This document shows positions 47,336 through 57,378 of a stretch of 64,000 nucleotides of DNA, in pieces; the first letter of the stretch is position 1, and each line of letters starts with the position of its first letter. The notes beneath the pieces are model-generated. The model worked only from the letters and a program-made list of their open reading frames with translations, was not told where the DNA came from and did not search any database. The stretch comes from Pigmentibacter ruber. Lineage in GTDB: Bacteria; Bdellovibrionota_B; Oligoflexia; Silvanigrellales; Silvanigrellaceae. A program made the translations under genes and the position numbers. The stretch lies in NCBI RefSeq assembly GCF_009792895.1, contig NZ_WSSC01000004.1, positions 248,001 to 312,000 on the forward strand. Reading direction: 5' to 3'.

Positions 47336-48498
47336 CTTACCCTCTCGCCTTTGAGCATAACTCTACTTAGCTCAACTCCATAAACCGCAACTGGAAATAA
47401 AATGGCTAAAAAGAATCCGTTAGTATCTGAATAAAGCATACTCACTCCAACTATTGGCGGACCAATTAATGAGCCCAAACCAAACATTGCAACAATGGCT
47501 GAATTTCCTCCCGCTAAGCTGCTTCCTTGATATTTATTTCCGACTATAATTAAGGCTAAAGTATAAAACCCTGAGATACAAGCTCCCCAAAAAAACAAGA
47601 TAGCATATAATACAATAGGCTGCAAAATAAATAATTTTATACCAATTGCTCCTAAAATTCCTAATAAAACACAAACGAATAAAGATTTTAGAGCACCATA
47701 TTTATCTGCTACAGCACCTATAAAATATTGCAAACAGGCCTGGCCTAACCCGACTGAAATCAATAACGAAACAGAAACTCTTTCAGTTAACCCATTTTTT
47801 TCTCCAAATATGGGGAGTAAATTAAATGCTGAAGTTTCTAAATATCCATAAACAACAGCAGCAAACATAGCGATTGGGGTTGATAATATAATTGGGATTA
47901 AAGGAGTTTTTTCTTCAGTAGTTATGTTGGGAATTTTATTTTTTGCGATAAATAATGGAACTAAAACGAGAGCAAGAAAAATAGACCCTACTATAAACGG
48001 AAGCAAACCTTGAGACCCAGTAATTGTTAAAATACCTGCACCGGTAAAATAACCAATACTCAAACAAGAAGAAAAAATACCCATTATTCTTCCACGGATT
48101 TGATCATTAGATAATTCTGCAATCCATGTTTCACTTGCAACAAAAATAGCGTCTAAACAAGCACCAAAAATAAATCTTAGTAAAAACCAGAACAACAAAA
48201 CTTGAGTAAAATAAAAACTAAAGAAAGATAAAATAGAAACTACTACACAAAAGAAAATAAAAAATTTTAGTCCATATTTTTCTAAATATTTCACAAATAG
48301 TGGAGAAAGTAACATCGCAGCTAAAGCTGGCATAGCCGTATTTAGACCAATTACTGATGAAGAGTATCCCATGTTTTTCATTAAAATTGACAATAATGGC
48401 AATGATAACCCAAATCCAATTCCCGTTGCAGCAACACAACATAAAGCTGCAACAATTCCTATTATATTTTTATTCTCAAGAATATTTATTAATTTCAC
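47332..48498 (-). CDS. MFS transporter (drug-efflux/YcaD-like)
   Basis: 388 residues with 12 predicted membrane segments. The conserved patterns ATGIGFGLSLPLLSILMKNMGYSS, RFIFGACLDAIFVASETWIAE and the mid-protein QACLQYFIGAVADKYGALKS resemble the YcaD/YfkF branch of the major facilitator superfamily. Substrate unknown. A short inverted repeat TTGTTA/TAACAA lies 15-35 bases upstream of its start. Confidence 0.85.
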   Translation of the reverse strand: MKLINILENKNIIGIVAALCCVAATGIGFGLSLPLLSILMKNMGYSSSVIGLNTAMPALAAMLLSPLFVKYLEKYGLKFFIFFCVVVSILSFFSFYFTQVLLFWFLLRFIFGACLDAIFVASETWIAELSNDQIRGRIMGIFSSCLSIGYFTGAGILTITGSQGLLPFIVGSIFLALVLVPLFIAKNKIPNITTEEKTPLIPIILSTPIAMFAAVVYGYLETSAFNLLPIFGEKNGLTERVSVSLLISVGLGQACLQYFIGAVADKYGALKSLFVCVLLGILGAIGIKLFILQPIVLYAILFFWGACISGFYTLALIIVGNKYQGSSLAGGNSAIVAMFGLGSLIGPPIVGVSMLYSDTNGFFLAILFPVAVYGVELSRVMLKGERVS

Positions 48499-48633
48499 GA
48501 ATAATATACCTATTGTTAGTATGATAATAACAAAAAACGTTATTAAATTTAAGACATTATTTTAAAAAAAATATTATGTCAAACTAAAAACTAAGTCATA
48601 TTAAAATTGTAATTTATTAATATATCTAAATAA

Positions 48634-49407
48634 TTATTCGTTTTTTTCAACTTTTTCTTTAGAATTATCTTTATTCGCATTAGTATTTTCATTACCATTA
48701 ATTTTAATGTCTTCACCATCCATATCTTGTGAGGAAGGTTTTTCCTTGATTGGAGCTTGGTCTTGTATAGGAACTTTCGATGAAAATCCTTTTGGCAATA
48801 AAGGAGATTGTTTTTCCTCTTTCATAATTGATTTTCCAGTTTCTTTTGAATAAGTGCCTTTTGGCAAATTTGGATCAATAAATTCTGTTTTTTGGAATTT
48901 AGGCAATTCACCAGGCATTAAAGGATGATAGCTCTGCTCAACAGAAATGTCGTAGTGAGGAGCATCGATATAGATATTACCACTGCCATCAATTCTTACA
49001 TTTACATTTTCTAAATCCTGATTCTTTATTGAGTTTATATTTACTCCATTCAAGTAGATGATTCTTCCTGACATTAAAGTTGATTCATAAGGTAACTTCC
49101 TTGGACTCATTGGAACTGGTTGAACCGCAACTCCTTGCGGTCTTTGCAAGGTTACCGAAGGGGCATTCATAAGCTCTAAAGACTGATTTGTAATAGGAAT
49201 TGGTACGCTTCCAACTCTTTGCACACCACTCCCTTGTAAAGGTGCTACTTGCATAGGAGTTTCTTGCATACTCGATTGTGCTGGTTGCTTATACTCAGGA
49301 GGAATTGATTTAAAATCTGGTATAGGATCTTGCGCATATGCACTAACACTAGCAAGATAAATTAATAAAAAACCAATATTTTTAAAATTAAAAAAAATGT
49401 ATTTCAT
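48634..49407 (-). CDS. Secreted Pro/Gln-rich protein
   Basis: 257 residues with a signal peptide (ending near VSAYAQ). Low complexity: Pro/Gln/Met-rich first half, then a small folded stretch (SGRIIYLNGVNINSIKNQDLENVNVRIDGSGNIYIDAPHY), then an acidic Lys/Glu/Asn-rich tail. The middle resembles a short beta-repeat with 'IDGSGNIYIDAPHY'. No catalytic motif. Periplasmic or surface; function unknown. Confidence 0.6.
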   Translation of the reverse strand: MKYIFFNFKNIGFLLIYLASVSAYAQDPIPDFKSIPPEYKQPAQSSMQETPMQVAPLQGSGVQRVGSVPIPITNQSLELMNAPSVTLQRPQGVAVQPVPMSPRKLPYESTLMSGRIIYLNGVNINSIKNQDLENVNVRIDGSGNIYIDAPHYDISVEQSYHPLMPGELPKFQKTEFIDPNLPKGTYSKETGKSIMKEEKQSPLLPKGFSSKVPIQDQAPIKEKPSSQDMDGEDIKINGNENTNANKDNSKEKVEKNE

Positions 49408-49458
49408 AATATACCTTTATTAAAGGATTTAATTATAAAATAACCTATTTACTTATCT

Positions 49459-50553
49459 TTAAAAGAGCATTTTTTGCATTCTTTCACCAATTACTGGAGC
49501 AAATAAAAAACCACTTTTATGGGCTCCAGCACAAACAAATGATCTAATACCCGAACTTTTTGATTGCAATTCTGTTATAACAATTTCAGAATGTCCAAAT
49601 CCTACTCGGTAACCATCAATTTGTTTTAAAGCACTTAAATCTAAATTTTTAAATGAAAAATCAATAGATAAGTTTTGTAAAAAATCTAATAATTTTTTAT
49701 TTTTTTCTGATAGTTTATCAAAATTAATATTATCTGTTAATTTGTCAATTTTTACTGTTGAAGAAGAAATGTAATTTATACTATTGGTACCACTCAACGT
49801 AATTTTTTCTTTTGTCTTTAAAGAGTTTTTTTCAATTAATGCATATTCATTTAAATGAAATAATTTTTCTCCCATAAATGTAGAGCCTATTGTTAATCTT
49901 TCTTTCTCAAATTCTTTTGGCAAAGTAAATTGTAGTTCTTGTAATAATGATTTTGTCCAGGCTCCAACACAGAATATAATATTTTTACAATCATAATTTT
50001 TTATCAAATTATTATAGTAGTCTAAATTAAATTCTTTTTTTTCGATTATTACATCTCTCTTTAAAAGAATATGGCGTAATAATTGCAATAATTTTTTAGC
50101 ATCTACCCAAGCCTCATTTGCATAAATAATTGAATTATTATTTTTTTGAATACTATCTAAGGGTAAATTTCTTTTTTTAAGTTCAGTGTCACTTTGTTTG
50201 ACTCTTTTAAAATGCTCTAACATTTCATCATTAGTTGCAAAATATTCAATTCCTTTTCCTTCTTTATAAATACTATCTATTTTATATTCAGAATTATTAA
50301 GTTCATTTATTAACATCTGCAACCAATTTTTATAATTCATTTTACTATCTAATTTTAATTTAAAATGCGGATCTCTAGCAAATAACTGACCCTTTGTCGC
50401 TAAATTTGCTGCAGCTGCAGAAGAACCTGATTTTTCGTTTTCTGTTGAAATAATTTTTAATTCATTTGCAGGAATACTTTGTCTGGTTAAATATTCAGCT
50501 AGTGATAAACCTAATATTCCAGAACCAACAATTATGTATTGTGTCATTTTCAA
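49459..50553 (-). CDS. FAD-dependent oxidoreductase (DAO family)
   Basis: 364 residues. N-terminal dinucleotide-binding motif IIVGSGILGLSLAEYL and the later GYRVGFGH and CAGAHKSGFLFAPVIGE are those of D-amino-acid-oxidase/glycine-oxidase-like flavoproteins. The substrate-binding part is divergent, so the amine or hydroxy-acid substrate cannot be named. Probably cytosolic. Confidence 0.82.
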   Translation of the reverse strand: MKMTQYIIVGSGILGLSLAEYLTRQSIPANELKIISTENEKSGSSAAAANLATKGQLFARDPHFKLKLDSKMNYKNWLQMLINELNNSEYKIDSIYKEGKGIEYFATNDEMLEHFKRVKQSDTELKKRNLPLDSIQKNNNSIIYANEAWVDAKKLLQLLRHILLKRDVIIEKKEFNLDYYNNLIKNYDCKNIIFCVGAWTKSLLQELQFTLPKEFEKERLTIGSTFMGEKLFHLNEYALIEKNSLKTKEKITLSGTNSINYISSSTVKIDKLTDNINFDKLSEKNKKLLDFLQNLSIDFSFKNLDLSALKQIDGYRVGFGHSEIVITELQSKSSGIRSFVCAGAHKSGFLFAPVIGERMQKMLF

Positions 50554-50620
50554 GCCTTTATAATTTAAGGATATAATCCTTACAGGACTGATATATGACA
50601 GAAGTATAAAAAAGATAAGT

Positions 50621-52045
50621 TTATTTTAAATTATCTTGATTAAAAGCGTATTTCCCCATACTTTTTAAATAAAGATATGCACTTTTTACTTGGTAATCTT
50701 CCCGAAGTTGAGCTGGCCATTTACTGATTTCTATATCATTTTCATTTTGTTTGTTTTGTAAAGAAATAGTATCCTGATCTTTTGCTTCAATATGTTTTTC
50801 TAAATCAGCTTCTCTTCTGGGATAACGGATTTGGGGACTCTCATTTTGTTGTAATTGCTGAACTTTTCCAAGTACCGATTGCGATATTAGGGGAATATCT
50901 GGTGTAATGCCTTTAGCCTGAATACTCCTCCCTTTTGGGGTGAAATACCTAGCAATAGTCATTTTTAAAGCTCCACCATTTGGTAATGGAATAATATTTT
51001 GTACACTCCCCTTACCAAATGTTTGACTACCCATGATAATTGCCCGCTCTCTATCTTGGAGTGCACCTGCAACTATTTCACTTGCACTAGCCGTACCTTC
51101 ATTAACAAGGACTATCATAGGAAAACTTGATAATGTATTTCTTTTAATTGCATATTCTACATCATCAGGTTTATTGATATCTCGTCCTACAGTTGAAACT
51201 ATGATACCAGAGTCGATAAATAAATTAGTTACTTTAACCGCCTGTTCTAATAACCCTCCTGGATTATTTCGCAAATCTAAAATTAATCCTTTAATTTTTC
51301 CATTATTTTTTGTTTCAAAATTTTTAATGTACTTGCCTAATTGTTCTGAAGCATCTTCTTGAAAAATAGTTAATTTAGTATACGCATATCCTGTGGAAAG
51401 TTCCGCAATAGAAGCACTGTTACTTCGAATAATTTCTCTTTCAATTGTTGTTTTTTTTATAAAACTCTGTTTTCCATTTTTATCTGGAGTAAAATATTCT
51501 ATTGTTATACTGCTTCCTACTACACCGCGCATTTTACTGAGTGCTTCTTCTATAGTTTTTTGATTTACAATAATATTTCCAACTGAATAAATAATATCTC
51601 CTGGTTTTAATCCAGCGCGTTGTGCAGGAGAATTCTCTACAATCTCTACAATCTCTAATTTCCCACCGGCTGGGTTTATGACAACCCCAATTCCCCCAAA
51701 TTTGCCACTCGTATCAGAACTAAAATCCGAATACTGCTTTGCTGTTAAATATGTTGTGTGAGGATCTAAATCTGCAGTCATCCCTTTTAGGGCTTTTTCA
51801 ATTAAAACATCAGGATTTACTGCTTTAGGATCAACATAATTTGCTTCAAGTAAGTTTAATACTTTAGCAAAAGCTTCTAGCGATTGAAATTTTTTATTTT
51901 CTATCTCAATTTTTAGTTTTAAATCTTTTTCATTTGTATTCTCTGGTGGAATGACATTTGAAAAAAGTTCTTCAGGATGAGCAAATGATACTGTTGTATG
52001 AAAAGCAGTGAAAATTACAAGCAACTTAACACATGATTTTAACAT
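50621..52045 (-). CDS. C-terminal processing peptidase (CtpA/Prc, S41)
   Basis: 474 residues with a signal peptide (ending near VSFAH). A PDZ domain (residues ~100-180; IVENSPAQRAGLKPGDIIYSV) and a tail-specific protease core follow. The catalytic Ser lies in NEGTASASEIVAGAL and the Lys in QTFGKGSVQ. It cleaves periplasmic proteins at their C-termini. It stands downstream of the sdh operon terminator and is likely a separate transcript. Confidence 0.92.
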   Translation of the reverse strand: MLKSCVKLLVIFTAFHTTVSFAHPEELFSNVIPPENTNEKDLKLKIEIENKKFQSLEAFAKVLNLLEANYVDPKAVNPDVLIEKALKGMTADLDPHTTYLTAKQYSDFSSDTSGKFGGIGVVINPAGGKLEIVEIVENSPAQRAGLKPGDIIYSVGNIIVNQKTIEEALSKMRGVVGSSITIEYFTPDKNGKQSFIKKTTIEREIIRSNSASIAELSTGYAYTKLTIFQEDASEQLGKYIKNFETKNNGKIKGLILDLRNNPGGLLEQAVKVTNLFIDSGIIVSTVGRDINKPDDVEYAIKRNTLSSFPMIVLVNEGTASASEIVAGALQDRERAIIMGSQTFGKGSVQNIIPLPNGGALKMTIARYFTPKGRSIQAKGITPDIPLISQSVLGKVQQLQQNESPQIRYPRREADLEKHIEAKDQDTISLQNKQNENDIEISKWPAQLREDYQVKSAYLYLKSMGKYAFNQDNLK

Positions 52046-52150
52046 ACGTTTACCTTTGCAATTTATAGTACATTTTTTTATTAAATTTATTTTAATCTTA
52101 TTGATCGTGGATATAAAACAGGTAAAATTTGACTCTCTTTTTTACCTAGT

Positions 52151-52185
52151 AAAAAATCCATAAAATATTTTCCTATGGATTTTTT
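52151..52185 (-). terminator. Intrinsic terminator of the sdhCAB operon
   Basis: Perfect 12-base-pair stem (52151-52162 with 52174-52185), with arm AAAAAATCCATA and a 6-T run on the minus strand. It starts 23 bases after the sdhB stop codon. Confidence 0.88.
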
Positions 52186-52207
52186 ATCTAAATAACAAAA
52201 AATTTTC

Positions 52208-53029
52208 TTAGGCAGGTGAACCTTCGCTTGATCCTAATTTACGTCCTGGATAACTTTTTCTTCCAGAAATCATAGACTTCATAAATTCTCTATTGAGTCG
52301 TGCAATATTTTCTAAGCTAATATCTTTTGGACAAGCACCTGCACAGCTCCCCATATTGGTACAAGAACCAAAGTCTTCAGAATCCATTTGATAGACCATT
52401 TTTGCTACTCGCTGGGAACTTTCAGCTTGCCCTTGAGGTAACAAAGAAAGTTGTGACACTTTCGCAGAAAGAAACAACATTGCGGATCCATTACGACAAG
52501 CAGCAACACAAGCTCCACAGCCAATACAAGTTGCTGCATCAAATGCGAGATCAGCATTTTCTTTCGGCACTGGGATTGCATTTCCATCTGGAGCACTTCC
52601 TGTATTTACAGAAATATAACCACCAGCTTGAATAATACGATCTAGTGCGCTTCTATCTACAACTAGATCTTTAATAATAGGGAATGCTTTTGCAAGGAAT
52701 GGTTCAATCACTATAGTTTGACCATCTTGATAATGGCGCATGTGCAATTGACAAGCTGTTGTTGATGTTTGTGGTCCATGCGGATTGCCATCTATTACCA
52801 TTGAGCAGGAACCACAAATTCCTTCACGACAGTCATGATCAAAAGCTACAGGTTCTTCACCCTTTTGAATTAATTTTTGATTTAATATATCGAGCATTTC
52901 TAAGAACGACATATCCGGATTTACATTATTTAGTTCATAATCAACTAACTTTCCATTGGCGTGCGGACCTGATTGTCTCCAAACCTTTAAATGTAAAGTC
53001 ATCATTTTATGTGCATTTGATTTATCCAT
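52208..53029 (-). CDS. sdhB: Succinate dehydrogenase iron-sulfur subunit
   Basis: 273 residues. The [2Fe-2S] site is [15 protein letters not shown] with a further Cys at TTACQLHM. The [4Fe-4S]/[3Fe-4S] motifs are [11 protein letters not shown] and [14 protein letters not shown]. Length and the extended C-terminus match the B-subunit of menaquinone-type SQR found with a single-subunit anchor. It carries electrons from SdhA to the membrane anchor. 20 bases downstream of sdhA. Confidence 0.95.
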   Translation of the reverse strand: MDKSNAHKMMTLHLKVWRQSGPHANGKLVDYELNNVNPDMSFLEMLDILNQKLIQKGEEPVAFDHDCREGICGSCSMVIDGNPHGPQTSTTACQLHMRHYQDGQTIVIEPFLAKAFPIIKDLVVDRSALDRIIQAGGYISVNTGSAPDGNAIPVPKENADLAFDAATCIGCGACVAACRNGSAMLFLSAKVSQLSLLPQGQAESSQRVAKMVYQMDSEDFGSCTNMGSCAGACPKDISLENIARLNREFMKSMISGRKSYPGRKLGSSEGSPA

Positions 53030-53049
53030 AAGGTCTTAATCCTTTTTGT

Positions 53050-54969
53050 TTACTTATAGCTACGTTGAGTTGGGTGACAATATTCAAATTTTAGTTCTTC
53101 AACATGTCTTTCAGGTTTTTTCCCTTCACCTTTAAATTCCCAAGCAGCTACATGGGCAAAATTAACATCATCTCTCTTTGCTTCATTATCTGGGGTTTGA
53201 TGCTCTTCTCTAAAATGTCCTCCACAAGATTCTTCTCTTGCAAGAGCATCGAGGCACATAGTTTCTCCAAGTTCAATAAGATCGGCAACTCGTCCGGCTT
53301 TTTCAAGTTCTTGGTTTAATTGATCGCCATTGCCAACAATGGAAACATTTTGCCAAAACTCTTCTTTAATTTTAGGAATTTCTTTTAAAGCTTTTTCAAG
53401 ACCTTCTTTATTTCTAGCCATTCCACAGTAATCCCAGATAATATGACCTAGTTGACGATGGAATTGATCAACTGTTTTACTTCCTTTTATTCCTAAAAGT
53501 TTTTGAGTTCTTTCTTTTACATTATTCATTGCTTCTTTAAACTCAGGCCTATCAGTTGTTATCTTTTGTAAATTAGCACCACCAATATAATGAGTTAATG
53601 TTGTCGGAATAACGAAATATCCATCAGCTAGACCTTGCATTAATGCAGATGCACCTAAACGGTTAGCACCATGATCTGAAAAGTTAGCTTCACCAAGAAC
53701 ATGCAAACCAGGAATTGTAGATTGTAAATTATAGTCTACCCACAATCCTCCCATTGTATAATGCACTGCAGGATAAATACGCATTGGTGTTTTATAAGGA
53801 TTTTCACCGGTAATTTTTTCATACATTTGAAATAAATTTCCGTATTTTTCACGAATTTTATCTTCGCCTAAACGATTAATTGAATCTTGGAAATCTAAGT
53901 AAACAGCTAATTTAGAAGGGCCTACACCATGTCCATTATCGCATTCTAATTTTGCTGCTCTTGAAGCCACATCGCGTGGTACTAAGTTTCCAAAACTTGG
54001 ATAACGTCTTTCTAAATAATAATCTCTTTCATTCTCAGGAATTTGAACTGGAGCACGAGTATCGTTCAAATTTTTTGGAACCCAGCAACGCCCATCATTT
54101 CTAAGTGATTCTGACATGAGTGTTAACTTAGATTGATGATCGCCTGAAACTGGAATACATGTTGGATGTATTTGTGTGTAGCAAGGATTTGCAAATAAAG
54201 CACCTTTTTTATGGGCACGCCAAATAGCAGTAGCATTAGAAGCTTTTGCATTGGTGGATAAATAAAATACATTCCCATATCCGCCAGTTGCTAAAACAAC
54301 AGCATCTGCATGATGCGCTCCAAGTTCACCTGTTATCAAATTACGAACGATAATACCTCTTGCCTGACCATCAATTACAACAAGTTCCAACATTTCAGAG
54401 CGCGGATACATTTCAACACTTCCTTCTGAAACTTGCCGCATCATGGCTTGATAAGCGCCGATTAAAAGTTGTTGTCCTGTTTGTCCTCTTGCATAAAAAG
54501 TTCTAGAAACTTGTGTCCCACCAAAGGAACGCGTATCTAATAGACCGCCATATTCCCGCGCAAAAGGAACACCTAAAGCAACACAATGGTCAATAATTCG
54601 AACAGAACATTCCGCTAATCTATGCACATTCGATTCACGGGCACGATAATCACCGCCTTTTATTGTTTCGTAAAATAAGCGGTATATTGAATCGCCATCA
54701 TTTTTATAATTTTTCGCTGCATTTATTCCACCTTGCGCTGCAATAGAGTGCGCTCTACGTGGAGAATCATGAATAAAAAAACACTTTACATGATATCCCA
54801 TTTCCCCAAGCGAAGCGGCAGCTGACGCTCCAGCTAGACCACTTCCCACAATTATAATTGAATGTTTTCTTCTATTGGCAGGGTTTACAAGTTTTGAGGA
54901 AAAACGGTGATTTGTCCATCTATCTTCAATTGGGCCTGTAGGGCATTTTGAATCAAAGTTGAATGTCAT
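53050..54969 (-). CDS. sdhA: Succinate dehydrogenase flavoprotein subunit
   Basis: 639 residues. FAD-binding [21 protein letters not shown] and [16 protein letters not shown], where the His is the covalent FAD ligand. Active-site blocks include [20 protein letters not shown] and [26 protein letters not shown]. It oxidises succinate to fumarate. It is 20 bases upstream of sdhB and 6 bases downstream of sdhC. Confidence 0.96.
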   Translation of the reverse strand: MTFNFDSKCPTGPIEDRWTNHRFSSKLVNPANRRKHSIIIVGSGLAGASAAASLGEMGYHVKCFFIHDSPRRAHSIAAQGGINAAKNYKNDGDSIYRLFYETIKGGDYRARESNVHRLAECSVRIIDHCVALGVPFAREYGGLLDTRSFGGTQVSRTFYARGQTGQQLLIGAYQAMMRQVSEGSVEMYPRSEMLELVVIDGQARGIIVRNLITGELGAHHADAVVLATGGYGNVFYLSTNAKASNATAIWRAHKKGALFANPCYTQIHPTCIPVSGDHQSKLTLMSESLRNDGRCWVPKNLNDTRAPVQIPENERDYYLERRYPSFGNLVPRDVASRAAKLECDNGHGVGPSKLAVYLDFQDSINRLGEDKIREKYGNLFQMYEKITGENPYKTPMRIYPAVHYTMGGLWVDYNLQSTIPGLHVLGEANFSDHGANRLGASALMQGLADGYFVIPTTLTHYIGGANLQKITTDRPEFKEAMNNVKERTQKLLGIKGSKTVDQFHRQLGHIIWDYCGMARNKEGLEKALKEIPKIKEEFWQNVSIVGNGDQLNQELEKAGRVADLIELGETMCLDALAREESCGGHFREEHQTPDNEAKRDDVNFAHVAAWEFKGEGKKPERHVEELKFEYCHPTQRSYK

Positions 54970-54975
54970 AATTTG

Positions 54976-55641
54976 TTACCTTGCTAGAAAAACGTAAATT
55001 GGTTGAGAAAAGAAACCTGCAGCAACAACTACAGCATAAGTATAGCCAAAATATTTAAAAAATTTGTTATACCTTGGGTGACTTATTCCAAGCGATTGAA
55101 AAATAGATTGAACACCATGATATAAATGAACGCCTATAAGAATCATAATTACAGAATAAGAAGCAACATAAAAAGGATCCTTAAATTTTTCTACAACTAA
55201 TTTATATATATCTCGCATCTGGATACCGTCATAAGTAACAAAATACATTTCACCCCATTTGAATGTAATTAAATGCCAGATAATAAATGCAAGAATAATT
55301 GTTCCTGTATAGATCATTGTCCTAGATGAAATAGATGCAGACTTCACTCTTACAGGAGTAACAGAATAAAATTTTGGTTTTGTTGATCTATTACGAATGA
55401 ATAAAGTAAAACCAGTGAAGGCATGTATCAAAAGAACAAGCACTAAAAATAATTCGGCTAAATAAATAACTGGATTTGAAGTTAATGCATGTGAATATTT
55501 GTTATATGCTTCAGCACTGACAAATATCAAAATATTACCAAGCATGTGCACCATCACAAACAGCGACCATACAGTTGCCGTTAATGCCATAAAGTATTTT
55601 TTACCAATGGAACTCGTTAAAAAACCAGAATTTGCTGACAT
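54976..55641 (-). CDS. sdhC: Succinate dehydrogenase cytochrome b membrane anchor (single-subunit type)
   Basis: 221 residues with about five membrane helices and His residues spread among them (HMLGNIL, HAFTGF, HLITFKW, HLYHGVQS) that can bind two b haems. This is the Bacillus/Bdellovibrio-like anchor in which one polypeptide replaces SdhC plus SdhD. First gene of sdhCAB. The promoter lies in the 390-base region that also contains a Fur-like palindrome. Confidence 0.93.
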   Translation of the reverse strand: MSANSGFLTSSIGKKYFMALTATVWSLFVMVHMLGNILIFVSAEAYNKYSHALTSNPVIYLAELFLVLVLLIHAFTGFTLFIRNRSTKPKFYSVTPVRVKSASISSRTMIYTGTIILAFIIWHLITFKWGEMYFVTYDGIQMRDIYKLVVEKFKDPFYVASYSVIMILIGVHLYHGVQSIFQSLGISHPRYNKFFKYFGYTYAVVVAAGFFSQPIYVFLAR

Positions 55642-56033
55642 AGAGCAATTCTCCTAAATAAAGTCAAATTAACAGTGAATAAGCAACATATAATTTAAGC
55701 TAAACACTCTCCCTTTTCCACATATAAAACGATTAATCTTTTATAGCAAATCTGTAATACAACTATCAGATCGAAACAGGACTAAATCATAACCAAAATC
55801 AAAGTTAACTTTCGTCACTATCAAGAATAAATTTTAAAAATTTATAAAAATAATTAATTTATTTTAACAAATATTTACTCTGAAAAATTTTCCCATTCAA
55901 AAATCCAATATGCAAAAAACACTTCGCTTAATGATAATGATTATCATTTTTATTATTAAATTTTTACGATTGACTAAAGAAACAAATTTCAAATAAAATA
56001 TCTTTAAGAAACTTTAAAAAGATAGGAATTAAA
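55642..56033. other. Divergent intergenic region between sdhCAB and a CBS-domain gene
   Basis: About 390 bases without a gene. It contains the Fur-like palindrome at 55930-55948 and otherwise AT-rich sequence; the sdhC promoter must also lie here but no hexamer pair stands out. Confidence 0.4.
55930..55948 (+). promoter_or_regulatory. Fur-box-like 19-base palindrome
   Basis: AATGATAAT-G-ATTATCATT, a perfect 9-1-9 palindrome. It agrees with 15 of 19 positions of the Fur consensus GATAATGATAATCATTATC if read from 55933. It lies 85 bases upstream of the CBS gene start and 289 bases upstream of sdhC, so either may be iron-regulated. Confidence 0.75.
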
Positions 56034-56408
56034 ATGCACGTTTCTACTTACATGACCCCTGTTCCTAAAACCGTCTCAGGAAAAACTGAAATATGAAAAA
56101 TTGAAGAAATGATAAAAAAATTAGGTATTCGTCATATGCCTATCTTAGATGAAAATCACTATGGTCTTATTTCAGAAAATGATGTCCAAATAGTAAAAGC
56201 TTTTGCTTCTTCTCATGAATTTTTAGCAAAAGATTTTATGACACAAAAATTTATTCAAGTAAAAGCAGATTCTTTTTTAAAAGATGTAATTAATGAACTG
56301 ATAGATAAAAAACTTGATTGTGCTTTTATTTTTGATGACAAAAATATCCTAATAGGAATATTTACAATGATCGATGCATTAAAAATACTTTATGAAAAAC
56401 TAGGATAA
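56034..56408 (+). pseudogene. CBS-domain protein gene with an in-frame TGA at codon 21
   Basis: A frame starting at ATG 56034 (AGGA 6 bases ahead) reads a normal CBS beginning (MHVSTYMTPVPKTVSGKTEI) and then hits TGA at 56094-56096. The same frame continues without further stops to 56408, as KIEEMIKKLGIRHMPILDENHYGLISENDV and a second CBS repeat. Without the stop it would be a standard two-CBS protein of 124 residues. TGA serves as a normal stop elsewhere in the window, so this is likely a nonsense mutation (one change from TCA, Ser). Restart at 56109 would remove the first strand and lacks a good ribosome-binding site. A sequencing error remains possible. Confidence 0.75.
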
Positions 56409-56425
56409 AATTAATTTTATAAATT

Positions 56426-57313
56426 TTATCCAGCTTCCTGAAAATATTTGAAAAAAGCTAAAATGACGTTTGGTGATATGGTATCCGGTCTGGACTCTTC
56501 AGTTATATTATGCTCAGACGCCAATTGCCAAAAATCAGCTACTTTTTTAGGATTTTTTTGTTGCAAAATTTGCAATTGCAATGCTAAAGCTCTGCGTAAC
56601 ATTTTTCTTCGAGCACTAAATAAAACTGCTGTAAATTTACCAAATGATGTATCTTCTTCATCATCATTAAAACTAAATAAATTAGGAGTTAATTTAATTA
56701 TTGCCGAATCCACTTTGGGTCTTGGGACAAATAAATGAGCAGGCACATCAAATAATTTTTCAACTTTAAAAAAAAGTTGGACTTTCACAGTTAATCTACC
56801 GTAATCTTTTGTTCCAGGAGTTGCATTTAATCTATCAGCAACTTCTTTTTGTACCATAAAAATACCGTTACTATAAAATTTTTTAAATTTACAAAACCAC
56901 ATCAAAATATCGCTTGTAATATAGTATGGAATATTTCCAACACAAATAGGTTTAAGAGAACTACTAAGATTGTTATCTTGCGTTGGATTCCATTGTAAAA
57001 TATCTTGATTTAAAATATTTAACTTATCGGGATATTCTAGCACTAACGTCTTCATTAATCCTTCGACAGCTCGTTGATCTTTTTCAATTGCTAAGATTTT
57101 AATATTTTTTTCTAAAAGCTTTTTAGTTAGCGCACCAGAACCAGGCCCTATTTCATGTAAATATTTTTCAGTTTCTATGTTATAAAGAACATCTATGGAT
57201 TCAGAAATTTTATCTATAATTGCTTCACTATTTAGAAAATTTTGTCCCAAAGATTTTTTTGCTTGGAGATAAAATGCTTGATTGTTTTTTTCCCGATTAG
57301 TTTTATTTTTCAT
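56426..57313 (-). CDS. rsmA: 16S rRNA dimethyladenosine transferase
   Basis: 295 residues. RsmA/KsgA signature: KKSLGQNFLNSEAIIDKI, EIGPGSGALTKKLL (SAM binding), AIEKDQRAV, NIPYYITSDIL (catalytic NIPY) and FVPRPKVDSAIIKL. It dimethylates two adjacent adenosines in the 3' hairpin of 16S rRNA. Monocistronic, converging on the CBS-domain gene. Confidence 0.95.
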   Translation of the reverse strand: MKNKTNREKNNQAFYLQAKKSLGQNFLNSEAIIDKISESIDVLYNIETEKYLHEIGPGSGALTKKLLEKNIKILAIEKDQRAVEGLMKTLVLEYPDKLNILNQDILQWNPTQDNNLSSSLKPICVGNIPYYITSDILMWFCKFKKFYSNGIFMVQKEVADRLNATPGTKDYGRLTVKVQLFFKVEKLFDVPAHLFVPRPKVDSAIIKLTPNLFSFNDDEEDTSFGKFTAVLFSARRKMLRRALALQLQILQQKNPKKVADFWQLASEHNITEESRPDTISPNVILAFFKYFQEAG

Positions 57314-57378
57314 AAAATTCCTATAGAGTTGATTGCTCTTGTAAGCAACATGAAATTCATGGCAAAAAGGATGGTGCT

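Noticed and set aside
56109-56408. A 99-residue CBS protein starting at 56109
   Set aside because: The frame continues upstream to a better start at 56034 with a ribosome-binding site, and the missing first part of the CBS domain is present there, interrupted only by a TGA.
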